Shown: positions 41,284-53,000, counted from the stretch's first letter. The stretch is 64,000 nt of DNA from Closterium sp. NIES-65 (GCA_948144175.1 CANXME010002091.1:1-64000); one strand, 5' to 3'. A program made the numbers and translations. Notes: generated by a model from the sequence alone, not told the origin.

Positions 41284-44200
41284 GAACAAGGGCCTTGCAT
41301 GTGCAAACTTTCAAGAACAAGGGCCTGACGAGTGCAAAATTGCAAGAACAAGGGCCAAGCGAGTGCAAAATTGCAAGAACAAGGGCCTAGCGTGTGCAAA
41401 ATCGCAAGAACAAGGGCCTAGCATGTGCAAAATTGCAAGAACAAGGGCCTAGCGTGTGCAAAATAGCAAGAACAAGGGCCTAGCGAGTGAAAAAATGCAA
41501 GATCAAGGGCCTAGCGTGTGCAAAATTGCAAGAACAAGGGCCTAGCGTGTGCAAAATTGCAAGAACAAGGGCCTTGCGTGTGCACAATTCCAAGAACAAA
41601 GGCCTAGCGTGTGCAAAATTGCAAGAACAAGGGCCAAGCGTGTGCAAAATAGCAAGAACAAGGGCCTAGCGTGTGCAAAATTGCAATAACAAGGGCCTAG
41701 CGTGTGCAAAATTGCAAGAACAAGTTCCTAGCGTGTGCAAAATAGCAAGAACAAGGGCCTAGCGAGTGCAAAATTGCAAGAACAAGGCCTAGCGTGTGCA
41801 AAATTGCAAGAACAAGGGCCTAGTGTGTGCAAAATTGCAAGAACAATGGCCAAGCGTGTGCAAAATTGCAAGAACAAGGGCCTAGCGTGTGCAAACTTGT
41901 AAGAACAAGGGCCTAGCGTGTGCGAAATAACAAGAACAAGGGCCTAGCGTGTGCAAAATTGCAAGAACAAGGACCTAGCGTGTGCAAAATTGCAAGAACA
42001 AGGGCCAAGCGTGTGCAAAATAGCAAGAACAAGGGCCTTGCGTGTGGAAAATTTCAAGAATAAGGGCCTGACGAGTGCAAAATTGCAAGAACAAGGGCCA
42101 AGCGTGTGCAAAATAGCAAGAACAAGGGCCAAGCGAGTGCAAAATTGCAAGATCAAGTGCCTAGCGTGTGCAAAATCGCAAGAACAAGGGCCTAGCATGT
42201 GCAAAATTGCAAGAACAAGGGCCTAGCGTGTGCAAAATAGCAAAAACAAGGGCCTAGCGAGTGAAAAATTGCAAGAACAAGGGCCTAGCGTGTGCAAAAT
42301 CGCAAGAACAAGGGCCTAGCATGAGCAAAATTGCAAGAACAAGGGCCTAGCGTGTGCAAAATAGCAAGAACAAGGGCCTAGCGAGTGCAAAATTCAAGAA
42401 CAAAGGCCTTGCATGTGCAAAATTGCAAGAACAAGGGCCTAGCGTGTGCAAAATTGCAAGAACAATGGCCTAGCGTGTGCACAATTTCAGGAACAAGGGC
42501 CTAGCGTGTGCAAAATTGCAAGAACAAGGGCCTAGTGTGTGCAAAATAGCAAGAACAAGTTCCTAGCGTGTGCAAAATAGCAAGAACAAGGGCCTAGCGA
42601 GTGCAAAATTGCAAGAACAAGGCCTAGCGTGTGCAAAATTGCAAGAACAAGGGCCTAGTGTGTGCAAAATTGCAAGAACAATGGCCAAGCGTGTGCAAAA
42701 TTGCAAGAACAAGGGCCTAGCGTGTGCAAACTTGTAAGAACAAGGGCCTAGCGTGTGCGAAATAACAAGAACAAGGGCCTAGCGTGTGCAAAATTGCAAG
42801 AACAAGGACCTAGCGTGTGCAAAATTGCAAGAACAAGGGCCAAGCGTGTGCAAAATAGCAAGAACAAGGGCCTTGCGTGTGGAAAATTTCAAGAACAAGG
42901 GCCTGACGAGTGCAAAATTGCAAGAACAAGGGCCAAGCGTGTGCAAAATAGCAAGAACAAGGGCCAAGCGAGTGCAAAATTGCAAGATCAAGTGCCTAGC
43001 GTGTGCAAAATCGCAAGAACAAGGGCCTAGCATGTGCAAAATTGCAAGAACAAGGGCCTAGCGTGTGCAAAATAGCAAAAATAAGGGCCTATCGAGTGAA
43101 AACTTGCAAGAACAAGGGCCTAGCGTGTGCAAAATTGCAAGAACAAGGGCCTAGCATGAGCAAAATTGCAAGAACAAGGGCCTAGCGTGTGCAAAATAGC
43201 AAGAACAAGGGCCTAGCGAGTGAAAAAATGCAAGAACAAAGGCCTAGCATGTGCAAAATTGCAAGAACAAGGGCCTAGCGTGTGCAAAATTGCAAGAACA
43301 ATGGCCTAGCGTGTGCACAATTCCAAGAACAAGGGCCTAGCGTGTGCAAAACTGCAAGAACAAGGGCCTAGCGTGTGCAAAATTGCAATAACAAGGGCCT
43401 AGCGTATGCAAAATTTCAAAAACAAGGGCCTAGCGTGTGCAAAATTGCAAGAACAAGGGCCTAGCGTGTGCAAAATTGCAAGAACAAGGGCCTAACGTGT
43501 GTAAAATTGCTAGAACAAGGGCCTAGCGTGTGCAAAATTGCAAGAACAAGGGCCTAGCGTGTGCAAAATAGCAAGAACAAGGGCCTAGCGTGTGCAAAAT
43601 TGCAATAACAAGGGCCTAGCGTGTGCAAAATTACAAGAACAAGGGCCTAGTGTGTGCAAAATAGCAAGAACAAGTTCCTAGCGTGTGCAAAATAGCAAGA
43701 ACAAGGGCCTAGCGAGTGCAAAATAGCAAGAACAAGGCCTAGCGTGTGCAAAATTGCAAGAACAAGGGCCTAGTGTGTGCAAAATTGCAAGAACAATGGC
43801 CAGGCGTGTGCAAAATTGCAAGAACAAGGGCCTAGCGTGTGCAAACTTGTAAGAACAAAGGCCTAGCGTGTGCGAAATAACAAGAACAAGGACCTAGCGT
43901 GTGCAAAATTGCAAGAACAAGGGCCTAGCGTGTGCAAAATTGCAAGAACAAGGGCCAAGCGTGTGCAAAATAGCAAGAACAAGGGCCTTGCGTGTGCAAA
44001 ATTTCAAGAACAAGGGCCTGATGAGTGCAAAATTGCAAGAACAAGGGCCAAGCGTGTGCAAAATAGCAACAAGGGCCAAGCGAGTGCAAAATTGCAAGAA
44101 CAAGGGCCTAGCGTGTGCAAAATCGCAAGAACAAGGGCCTAGCATGTGCAAAATTGCAAGAACAAGGGCCTAGCGTGTGCAAAATAGCAAGAACAAGGGC

Positions 44201-44376
44201 CTAGCGAGTGAAAAAATGCAAGATCAAGGGCCTAGCGTGTGCAAAATTGCAAGAACAAGGGCCTAGCGTGTGCAAAATTGCAAGAACAAGGGCCTTTCGT
44301 GTGCACAATTCCAAGAACAAGGACCTAGCGTGTGCAAAATTGCAAGAACAAGGGCCTAGCGTGTGCAAAATTGCAA
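41284..44376. repeat. Higher-order repeat, 3.09-kb copy B
   Basis: Tandem partner of the preceding block. The match to copy A ends near 44,370, after which the variant order switches to that of the 35,9xx-37,2xx segment at an offset of 8,635 bp. One three-base-shorter unit (AATAGCAACAAGGG, near 40973 and 44066) is present in both copies and serves as a marker. Confidence 0.82.
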
Positions 44377-46423
44377 TAACAAGGGCCTAGCGTATGCAAA
44401 ATTTCAAGAACAAGGGCCTAGCGTGTGCAAAATTGCAAGAACAAGGGCCTAGCGTGTGCAAAGTTGCAAGAACAAGGGCCTAGCGTGTGCGAAATTGCAA
44501 GAACAAGGGCCTAGCGTTTGCAAAATAGCAAGAACAAGGGCCTAGCGTGTGCAAAATAGCAAGAACAAGGGCCTAGCGTGTGCAAAATTGCAATAACAAG
44601 GGCCTAGCGTGTGCAAAATTGCAAGAACAAGGTCCTAGTGTGTGCAAAATTGCAAGAACAAGGGCCTGGCGTGTGCAAAATCGCAAGAAAAAGGGCCTAG
44701 CGTGTGCAAAATTGTAAGAACAAGGGCCTAGCGTGTGCAAAATTACAAGAACAAGGGCCTAGCGTGTGTAACATTGCAAGAACAAGGGCCTAGCGTGTGC
44801 AAAATTGCTATAACAAGGGCCTAGCGTGTGCAAAATTGCAAGATGAAGGGCCTAGCGTGTGCAAAATTGCAAGAACAAGGGCCTAACGTGTGCAAAATTG
44901 CAAGAACAAAGGCCAGGCATGTGCAAAATTGCAAGAACAAGGGCCTAGTGTGTGCAAAATATCAAGAACAAGGGCCTAGCGTGTGCAAAACAGCAAGAAC
45001 AAGGGCCAAGCGAGTGCAAAATTGCAAAAACAAGGGCCTAGCGTGAGCAGACTTGCAAGAACAAGGGCCTAGCGTGTGCAAAATTGCAAGAACAAGGGCC
45101 TAGCGTGTGCACAATAGCAGGAACAAGGGCCTAGCGAGTGCAAAATTGCAAGAATAAGGGCCTAGCGTGTGCAAAATTGCAAGAACAAGGGCCTAGTGTG
45201 TGCAAAATTGCAAGAACAAAGGCCAGGCGTGTTTAAAATTGCAAGAACAAGGGCCTAGCGTGTGCAAAATTGGAAGAAAACTGGCCTAGTGTGTGCAAAA
45301 TAGCAAGAACAAGGGCCAAGCGAGTGCAAAATTGCAAGAACAAGGACCTAGCGTTTGCAGACTTGCAGGAACAAGGGCCTAGCGTGTGCAAAGCTGCAAG
45401 AACAAGGGATTAGCGTGTGCAAAATAGCAAAAACAAAGGCCTAGCGTGTGCAGAATTGCAAGAACAAGGGCATAGCATGTGCAAAATAGCAAGAACAAGG
45501 GCCTAGCGAGTGCAAAATTGCAAGAACAAGGGCCTAGCGAGTGTAAAATTGCAAAAAATAGGGCCTAGCGTGTGCAAAATCACAAGAACAAAACCTTAGC
45601 ATGTGCAAAATTGCAAGAACAAGGGCCTAGCGAGTACAAAATTGCAAGAACAAGGGCCTAGCGTGTGCAAAATTGCAAGAACAAGGGCCTAGCGTGTGCA
45701 AAATTGCAAGAACAAGGGCCTAGCGTATGCAAAATAGCAAAAACAAGGGCCTAGCGAGTGCAAAATTGCAAGAACAAGGGCCTAGAATGTGCAAAATTGC
45801 AAGAAAAAGGGCCTACGGTATGCAAAACACCAAGAACAAGGGCCTAGCGAGTGCAAATTTGCAAAAACAAGGGCCTAGCGTGTGCAAAATCGCAAGCAAA
45901 AGACCTTAGCGTGTGAAAAATATCAAGAACAAGGGCCTAGCGTGTGCGAAATTGCAAGAACAAGGGCCTAGCGTGTGCAAAAATTCAAGAACAAGGGCCT
46001 AGCGTGTGCAAAAGTTCAAGAACACAGGCCTAGCGTATGCAAAATTTCAAGAACAAGGGCCTAGCGTGTGCAAAATTTCAGGAACAAGGGTCTAGCGTGT
46101 GCAAAATAGCAAGATCAAGGGCCAAGCGTGTGCAAAATTGCAAGAACAAGGTCTTAGCGTGTGCAAAATAGCAAGAACAAGGGCCTAGCGTGTGGAAAAT
46201 AGCAAGAACAAGGGCCTAGCGTGTGCAAAATTGCAAGAACAAGGGCCTAGCGTGTGCAAAATTTCAAAAACAAGGGCCTAGCGAGTGCAAAATTGCAAGA
46301 ACAAGGGCCTAGCGAGTGCAAAATTGCAAGAACAAGGGCCTAGCGTGTGCAAAATTGCATGAACAGGTGCCTGTCTTGTGCAAAATAGCAAGAATAAGGG
46401 CCTAGTGTGTGTAAAATAGCAAG

Positions 46424-49400
46424 TTAGGTCGTTGTGCAGTAAGTCTTAGAATAAGATTTTAATGTTTTTTTAGTCCGCTGCATAACTTGATTCTCATACA
46501 CTTTATTGTGTGCTTGTTACTCTTCTGTGTTTGCTGGTGTTGTTGAGGGGACTTCTTGCCTGATGGACGCGTCAACAGTCCTGCCATGGTGGAGAGCGGG
46601 CTCTGCTAGTATCCAATCGACTGCTGATGCGTCTCGAAATGTGCCTCACCGTGGCAGCACGGTGAGTGAATAGGGCAAGTCCATCCAGGGGGAGCTTAGC
46701 TGTCTAGGTCGGCGTCCGGCATGTCTTTGAATCAAATTTCGGTCTTTTTGAGTCTGGTTTCTCTCCTGATTCTATGACACTCTTTTGTGTGCTTGTTCGT
46801 TCATGTGCTGTGTTGGCTCCTGTGGTTGGGGTGCCTTCTTGACTGAAAGGCCCAAAGACGCGTCAACAGTCTGGCCAAGGCGTGGCGGTCGACTTCCAGG
46901 GAGGGTCTATGCTTGTAACCATCCAAATTTTGACGCATCTCGGAATTTGTCTCACCATGACAGCACGGTGAGTGAATTGGGCGAGACTATTGAGGGGGTG
47001 CTTAGCTGTCTAGGTCGCCGTGCGGCAAGTCTTAGAATCGAATATTAGTTTCTCTGAGTCCGGTTTTTCTTCCTATTCTAATATACTTTCTTGTGTGCTT
47101 GTTCCTGTGTTGTGTTGGTTGTTGTGTTGGGGGCCCTCCTTGACTGAGAGGTCCAAGGACGAGTGTCAACGGTCCTACCATGGCGTGGTGGTGCATTGCA
47201 TCCCAGGGAGGGCTCTGCCAGTAACAAATCGACTGCTGATGCGTCTCGGAATTTGCGTCACAAAGGCAGCACGTTGAGTAAATTGGCCGAGTCGATCGAG
47301 GGGGAGCACAACTGTCTAGGTCGACGTGCGGCAAGTCTTAGAATCAGTATTTAATTTCTTTTAAGTCCGGTCCCTATCCTTATTCTGATACAATCTCTTG
47401 TGTGCTTGTTCATGTGTTGTGTTTACTGTTGTGGTTCTTAACTGGGAGGCGCAAGGACGCGCCAACAGTTCTGCCTAGGCGTGGCTATGCGTCGCATCTT
47501 GCCAAGGCGCCGCGTCCAGCCAAGGCATGGCAGTCCAACCAAGGCGTAGCGGATAGGCGCTCTGCCAACAAACATCCGCCTGATGAGGCGTCTCGGACTC
47601 TGCCTCACCATGGCAGCAAGCATGGTGAGTGAATTGGCGGAGACTATCGGGAGAGAGCATAGCTCTCTAGGTCGTCGTGCGGCAAGTCGCAACACTGAAT
47701 ACAGTTCTTTCCGAGTATTTTTCCACTGCTGCTTCTCACACACACTCTCCTCCTTTGTGCTCGTTCCCGTGCAGTGCTCTCCATCATGGAGAGGCATTGA
47801 CTTGGTAACAGGCTTGCCCATGGGTGGTGCGTCCTAGGGAGGTGCTGCTGGTGCTGGTGGTGTTGCTATTAAGGTAAGTCGTTGGGCGAGTCTACTGGGG
47901 GGGCACGAGAGTCTAGGTCCCCGTGCGGCAAGTCTTAGAACTGATTGTTGTTTCTTTCGAATCCATTTCCACTGCTGCTTCTCACGCACTCCCATCTGCG
48001 CTCGTTTCTATGCTCTGTTCCCTGCTGTGGTGCCGGTGTGTGCCTCCTGCATTGAGACCCAAGGACACTGCAACAGCCATGCCAAGGGGTGGTGCTTCTC
48101 AAAAGGGTGCTGTGCTTGGGAGGACCCTCACAAGAAACTCGGAAAATGGCTCGCCGTGGCAGTATGGTACGTCATTGGGCGGGTCTACTGGGGGGGGGAC
48201 AGAAGAGTCTAGGTCGCCGTGCGGCAAGTCTTAGAGTCGATTACTGTTCCTTTCGAGTCTGTTTCTGCTGTTGCTTCTAATTCTCCTTTCTCTCCTCTGT
48301 GCTTGATTCTGTGCTGTGTCTGCTGCCGTGATGCTGGTTCCTCCTGCACTGAGGCCCAAGGGCACAACAACAGTCGTGCCACGGAGTGGTGCTTCTCACT
48401 CATTTCATGGATCAGCATGGCAGTACGGTGAGTCGTTGGACGGGTTTATTGGGGGGACGGAAGTTTCTAGGCTGCCGCGCGGCAAGTCTTAGACTTGTTT
48501 TTTGTTTCTTTCGAGTCTGTTTCCGCTGCTACTTCTGATGCTCGTTTCACTCCTCGTTTCTGTGCTGTGTCCGCTGCTGTGGTGCCGGTGCCTCCTGCTC
48601 TGAGGACCAAGGGCATAGCAACAGTCATGCCAAGGGACACTGCTTCTAAGAAAGGTGATCTGCGAGTTAGCATCCTCACCACATGGCTCGCCACGACAGT
48701 ACGGTAAGTCACTGGGCTGGGCTATTGGGGGGAAAGAAGTGTCTAGGTTGCCGCGCGGCAAGTCTTAGAATGAATGTCTGCTTCTTTGGAGTCCATTTCT
48801 TCTGCTGCCTCTGACGCACTCTCCTCTGTGCTCGTCTCTGTGCTGTCTTCGCTGCTGTCGTGCCTCCTGCACTGAGGCCCAACGGCACAACAACATTCGT
48901 GCCAAGGTGTGGTGCTGCTGTGCGAGTGAGGATCTCACCACATGGCTCGGAGCATGGCTCACCATGGCAGTATGGTAAGTCGTTTGGCAGGTCTATTGGG
49001 TGGGGCAGAAGAGTCTAGGTCGTCGCCCGGCAAGTCTTAGAATTGTTTTTTGCTTCTTTCGAGTCTGTTTCCTCTGCTGCTTCTGATGCTCGTTTCTCTC
49101 CTCTGCGCTCGTTTCTGTGTTGTCTTTGCTGCTGTGGTGGTGATGCCTGCTGCACTGAGGACCAAGGGCACAGCAGCAGTCATGCCAAGAAATGGTGCTT
49201 CTCAGTGAGGTGCTGTGCGAGTGAGCATCCTCACCACATGCCTTGCCACAGCAGTACAGTAAGTCGCTGGGCAGGTCTATTGGGGGGGCAGAAGTGTCAG
49301 GTCGCCGTACAGCAAGTTTTAGAATCAATTTCTGTTTAATCCAAGTCAATTTCCACCGCTGCTCCTGATGCACTCTCCTCTCTGCTCTTTTCTGTGCTGT

Positions 49401-49590
49401 GGTTCTTTCTCCTGCGCCGAGGCCCAAGGACACAGCAGCATTCTTGCCAAGGGATGGTACTGTCTCGAGAGGAGGTGCTGCGCGAGTGAGCATCCTCACC
49501 CCTTGCCTCATCGAGCAGCATTACAGTAAGTCATTGGGCGGCTTTACTGGGGGGGCAGAAGAGTCTAGGTCGCCGCGCGGCAAGTATTAG
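46424..49590 (+). repeat. Second tandem array: 11 units of about 250-350 bp with conserved splice-donor-like motif
   Basis: Unit borders are marked by a shared block CTAGGTCGCCGTGCGGCAAG followed by TCTTAGAAT. It starts at 46424, 46704, 47010, 47316, 47667, 47913, 48209, 48467, 48743, 49015, 49298 and (last partial) 49565, giving 11 units averaging about 286 bp. Each unit has the same order: border block; a T/C-rich tract rich in TTCTTTCGAGTC and CTGTGCT; a block near GAGGCCCAAGGACACAGCAA; then GGCAGTACGGTAAGTC and a G-run before the next border. The GT of the donor-like motif is at 46662, 46968, 47273, 47625, 47874, 48167, 48428, 48704, 48975, 49259 and 49526. The left four units are more alike (GGTGAGTGAATTGG) than the right seven (GGTAAGTC). 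The strand is given by the splice-like signals only. No long frame is kept across units. Confidence 0.9.
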
Positions 49591-50066
49591 AACTGATTTC
49601 CATTTCTTGATGGAAGGTGGCAAGCTCGGCTTGCAAAAGCATTCTGATCTGAAGAAGTACTGGTAAGAAAAGGGTTACAGATAATATAGTATTCATCATT
49701 CACACTGCCGCTGAACTGTACTGTTTTATCGAGGTTCTCTTTGTTGTGTGACCATCCGCGCGAATGCCACCTTGGAAACTTCGATTCTGCACTCCACCCT
49801 ATTCTCGCCACAATGCCCATTGCCCACCTAGATTCCACTTCACTCCACGCCTTGCCCAGACTTGTGCATCAGCTTCACTTCGCCAGTCAAGAAGCGATCA
49901 TCTATTTTCGGAACTGCTTCTGGTGATCGCCACGCCATCTCCTCGCGACAGCACCTGCGACCACCGTTTGGCATTAAAGCGTGTTTCGTTTTTCTGCACA
50001 TGCTCGCAGATCGCGCGATAGAGACCTATTCATCGTTTCACCGACTAGCAGCGTAGCGCGGTTAGG
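49591..50066 (+). promoter_or_regulatory. Upstream region and probable 5' UTR of the DEG7 gene
   Basis: This stretch lies between the last partial unit of the second array and the DEG7 start codon. I recognise no gene in it. It is of ordinary composition, with an AT-rich spot near 49680-49700 (GATAATATAGTATT) that could serve as a weak TATA-like element and a C-rich stretch at 49795-49870. The transcription start cannot be placed. The short spacing means promoter elements must lie here or reach into the repeat array. Confidence 0.4.
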
Positions 50067-53000
50067 ATGGAGATCGACCCCGTCGTGGAAGGACATTCAG
50101 GTATCTCTCTTGGAATTCGCGACGACGCGCTTTCCCCGTTTGCGCGATCTAGCTGTTAGCGCGATCTCGCTGTAAGCAAGATCTCTCTGTTATCTCGATA
50201 TCTCTCAACGCATTATTTCGTAGATTCGACCTCTCTCTTAGCGTGTCCGCGGAACTGAGCACTGCTGGCCTGATTACGGCATTTCCCCACACCGTCGCTA
50301 GTTTAATGAGTCGTTTCTACCGCCGAATTCTCCGCCAATTTCATTACACGGTGCCTCATTCGCCAACTAACCCCCTTACTCCCACGCCTACCATCCCCGC
50401 TCCTCCCCGCAGCGTCGTCGGACGACTGGCGGCGCGCGTTGGCGCGGGTGGTGCCGGCGGTGGTGGTGCTGCGCGTGACGGTGGTGCGCGCGTTCGACAC
50501 CGAGTCCGCCAACTCCAGCTACGCCACCGGATTCATCGTCGACCGCCGCCGCGGCATCATCCTCACCAACCGCCATGTCGTCAAACCCGGTCCGCGCGCC
50601 TTCCTTTCCGCCTTGCATCCTGCTCCCTGCCAGCTGTCGCCTCACCACCCGCGTCGTTCTCTCGCTCCCGCATGCCCCCTCCCTTGAGATCCGCGCGTCC
50701 CGCCTCTCAAACGGCCCGTTCCGCCTTCCCGCACGCATCCCCCCGCTCTTCCGCGCATTCCCCCCCCCCCCCGCGCGCGTCCGCCAGGCCCGGTGGTGGC
50801 GGAGGCGATGTTTCTGAACCGCGAGGAGGTGCCCGTGCATCCGATCTACCGCGACCCCGTGCACGACTTCGGGTTCTTTCACTTTGACCCCGCCGCCGTG
50901 CAGTTCCTCGACTACCAAGACATCCCGCTCGCGCCCGAGGCCGCCGCCGTGGGCCTCGAGATCCGCGTCGTGGGCAACGACAGCGGCGAGAAGGTCTCTA
51001 TTCTCGCCGGGACCATCGCGCGGCTGGATCGCGACGCGCCCGTGTACAAAAAGGACGGGTATAATGATTTTAATACGTTTTATTTGCAAGCCGCGTCGGG
51101 GACCAAGGGCGGTTCGAGCGGATCTCCCGTGATCGACTCGCGCGGGTGCGCCGTGGCGCTGAACGCGGGCAGCAAGTCGTCGAGCGCGAGCGCGTTCTTC
51201 CTTCCGCTGGACCGCGTGGTGCGCGCGCTGGGCGCCATCCAGGCGTGCTTCGCGGAGAAGGAGGGCGGCGGGTTCGTCGTGCACAAGTGGCGCCCGCCCG
51301 TCGTCACCCGCGGCACCCTGCAGGTGGGTGGGCGCGCAGCAGGGGGGGAAGGATGGTTCAGGGGCCATGGACATGGAGAAGGGGGGGGAGGGATCGGGTC
51401 TTGCTGCTGCGTTGTGTTTGGGGCTTGTTCAGAGAGGTCTTAACAGCACTGGAACATTTCTTACACTTGAATGTAGCACTTCCTGCTCCTCCCCAACCGT
51501 GGCCCCTCGCTCCACCTCCGACTCCCTTTCCCCTCTCCCCTGCGCGCTCTGCCCTCCTGCCCTCCCCTCCCCTCCCTAAACCCTTTTCCCACCACGACAC
51601 CAGGTGACGTTGATCCACAAGGGGTTTGACGAGACGCGGCGGCTGGGGCTAAGGCGAGAGACGGAAGCGGAGGTCAGGCGCGAGGCGGGGGCGGCGGAGA
51701 CGGGGCTGCTGGTGGTGGACTCGCTCGTGCCGGGCGGCCCCGCTGAAGGCAGGCTGGAGCCGGGGGACATTCTCGTGCGCGTCAACGGCAAGGTGAGTGG
51801 GTGGTAGCAGCAAGGGGAGAGAGAGTCGCAGGTGGAGCTCGCGGCCAGGATGGGTTGCCTTTGGTAGACTGGAGAGAAGGCGGGAGCCCGACGACATCCT
51901 CGTGCGCATCGACGGCAAGGTGAATTCAGCTCCCTCTCGCTTCTCTTGCTTCCTTTGCTAAGGCGCCGTGCCCCCGGCTAGCTGTGCATTATCCCTCTCG
52001 CCCCCCCTCCCATCACCCCTCACCCTTTCCCCCCTCCCCACCTCCGGCCCTCCCCTCCATTCCCCCCACCCCTGCACGCCCTAATGCAGGTGCTGACGCA
52101 GTTCTTGGCACTGGAAGCCATTCTAGACGACACAGTGGGTGGCACTGTGACGCTCGACGTGGAGCGTGGCGGCGCACCCCTCTCCCTGGCGCTCACAGTG
52201 CACGACCTGCACGCCGTCACGCCTGACCGCTTCCTCGAGCTCTCAGGGGGGGTCCTCCACGCGCTCTCCTACCAGCAGGCGCGCAACTTCCGCTTCCCCT
52301 GCGGCCTCGTCTACGTCGCTGAGCCCGGCTACATGCTCTCACGCGCCGGCGTGCCCCGCTTCGCCATCATTCAGAAGCTCGCGGATCAAGACGTGCCGGA
52401 CTTGGAGACGTTTTTAAGAGTGTTTGCGCGGCTGGAGGCGGGGGCAAGGATGCCGATAGAGTATGTGACGCATGGGGAGAGGCACCGGCCCAAGTCGGTG
52501 CTGCTGCTGGTGGACCGGCATGCGTGGTACGCGCCCCCCCAGATGTACTGTAGGGATGACTCCACGGGGCTCTGGCGCATTGCGTCCGCGCTTCCCCCTC
52601 CGCCTGCTGCTGCCGCTGCCGCTGCTGGTGCTGCTAATGCTACCGATGGTGCTGCTGACGGTGCTGCGGCTGCGGATGGTGCTGCTGCCGATGGTGAAGG
52701 CAAGAAGGAGGAGGGAGGCTTGGAAAAGGGAGGTGCGAAGGTAGAAGAGCAGCAGAGGGGGGAGAAGCGGGCGAGAGGGGAGGAGGAGGGCGAAGGGGAA
52801 GGGAGCAAGAAGCGTAAGGCAGATGAGACAGTGGTGGGGGATGGGAGCGAGCCTGCTGCTGCTGCTGCTGCCGATGGATCAGAGGCATCAGCCAAGCCAG
52901 CTGGCACGAGCTCATTGGTGGAGAGTGCATTGGAGCCCGCATTTGTGATGATGGAGGTGGGTGGGTGCAGCACCCTCGCCTTGCCACATCTTGTTCCCCC

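Larger units (their letters stand above)
1..46420. repeat. 31-bp satellite (minisatellite) array, about 1,500 units, open at the left edge
   Basis: The whole stretch is head-to-tail copies of one 31-bp unit; a clean unit is 4441-4471 and its most recognisable part is GGGCCTAGCGTGTGCAAAA. I saw no foreign insertion and no gene inside. The unit length is not a multiple of 3, and the unit contains the self-complementary CTAG, so a TAG stop falls in every frame of both strands once per 93 bp in clean copies. Short 60-120 codon open frames appear only where variants lose that TAG (for example GGCCAAG) or where indels shift frame, which argues against coding. Arrays of this size are typical of centromeric, subtelomeric or knob heterochromatin; which one applies here cannot be told from sequence. 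The right end is at about 46,420, where the last diverged unit runs into a different repeat family. Confidence 0.98.
33021..46420. repeat. Satellite array, diverged right part with higher-order repeats
   Basis: Units differ by diagnostic substitutions (GGCCAAGCG, GGCCTTGCG, AATAGCAAG, AATTTCAAG, AAGTTCCTAG, CTTGTAAG) but keep the 31-bp length. The same series of variants recurs at fixed offsets: 33249 to 35573 (2,324 bp); 33931 to 37092 (3,161 bp); 38826 to 39662 (836 bp); 39662 to 42755 and 40777 to 43870 (3,093 bp each); 36193 to 44828 and 37092 to 45727 (8,635 bp each). These are nested higher-order repeats built by duplication of multi-unit blocks, a common form of satellite evolution at array edges. 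Confidence 0.93.

Noticed and set aside
33249-45909. Many 60-122 codon open frames in the 31-bp array, with repeated peptides such as CKIARTRA and NKGLACAKLQEQGP
   Set aside because: They are the three frames of one 31-bp unit read in turn; a TAG recurs in each frame every 93 bp in clean units, and the frames exist only where variants remove it. The same holds on the minus strand (FAHARPLFLQF, LGPCSCNF).
1-46420. CRISPR array
   Set aside because: The units are contiguous with no unique spacers, the genome is eukaryotic and no cas-like gene is present.
1-46420. Telomeric repeat
   Set aside because: The unit is 31 bp and contains no TTTAGGG, TTAGGG or TTTTAGGG series.
46785-49590. Short open frames in the second array (for example 46785-47048, 47402-47632, 49043-49339) as genes
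   Set aside because: Frames are short, change between units and contain no known domain. A weak shared reading (RPKDxxTxMPR) reflects the shared repeat unit. A spliced transcript remains possible and is listed as a finding.
50388-51374. 328-codon minus-strand frame opposite DEG7 exons
   Set aside because: It is antisense to well-matched coding exons of high GC content, which leave few stops on the other strand; no family likeness.
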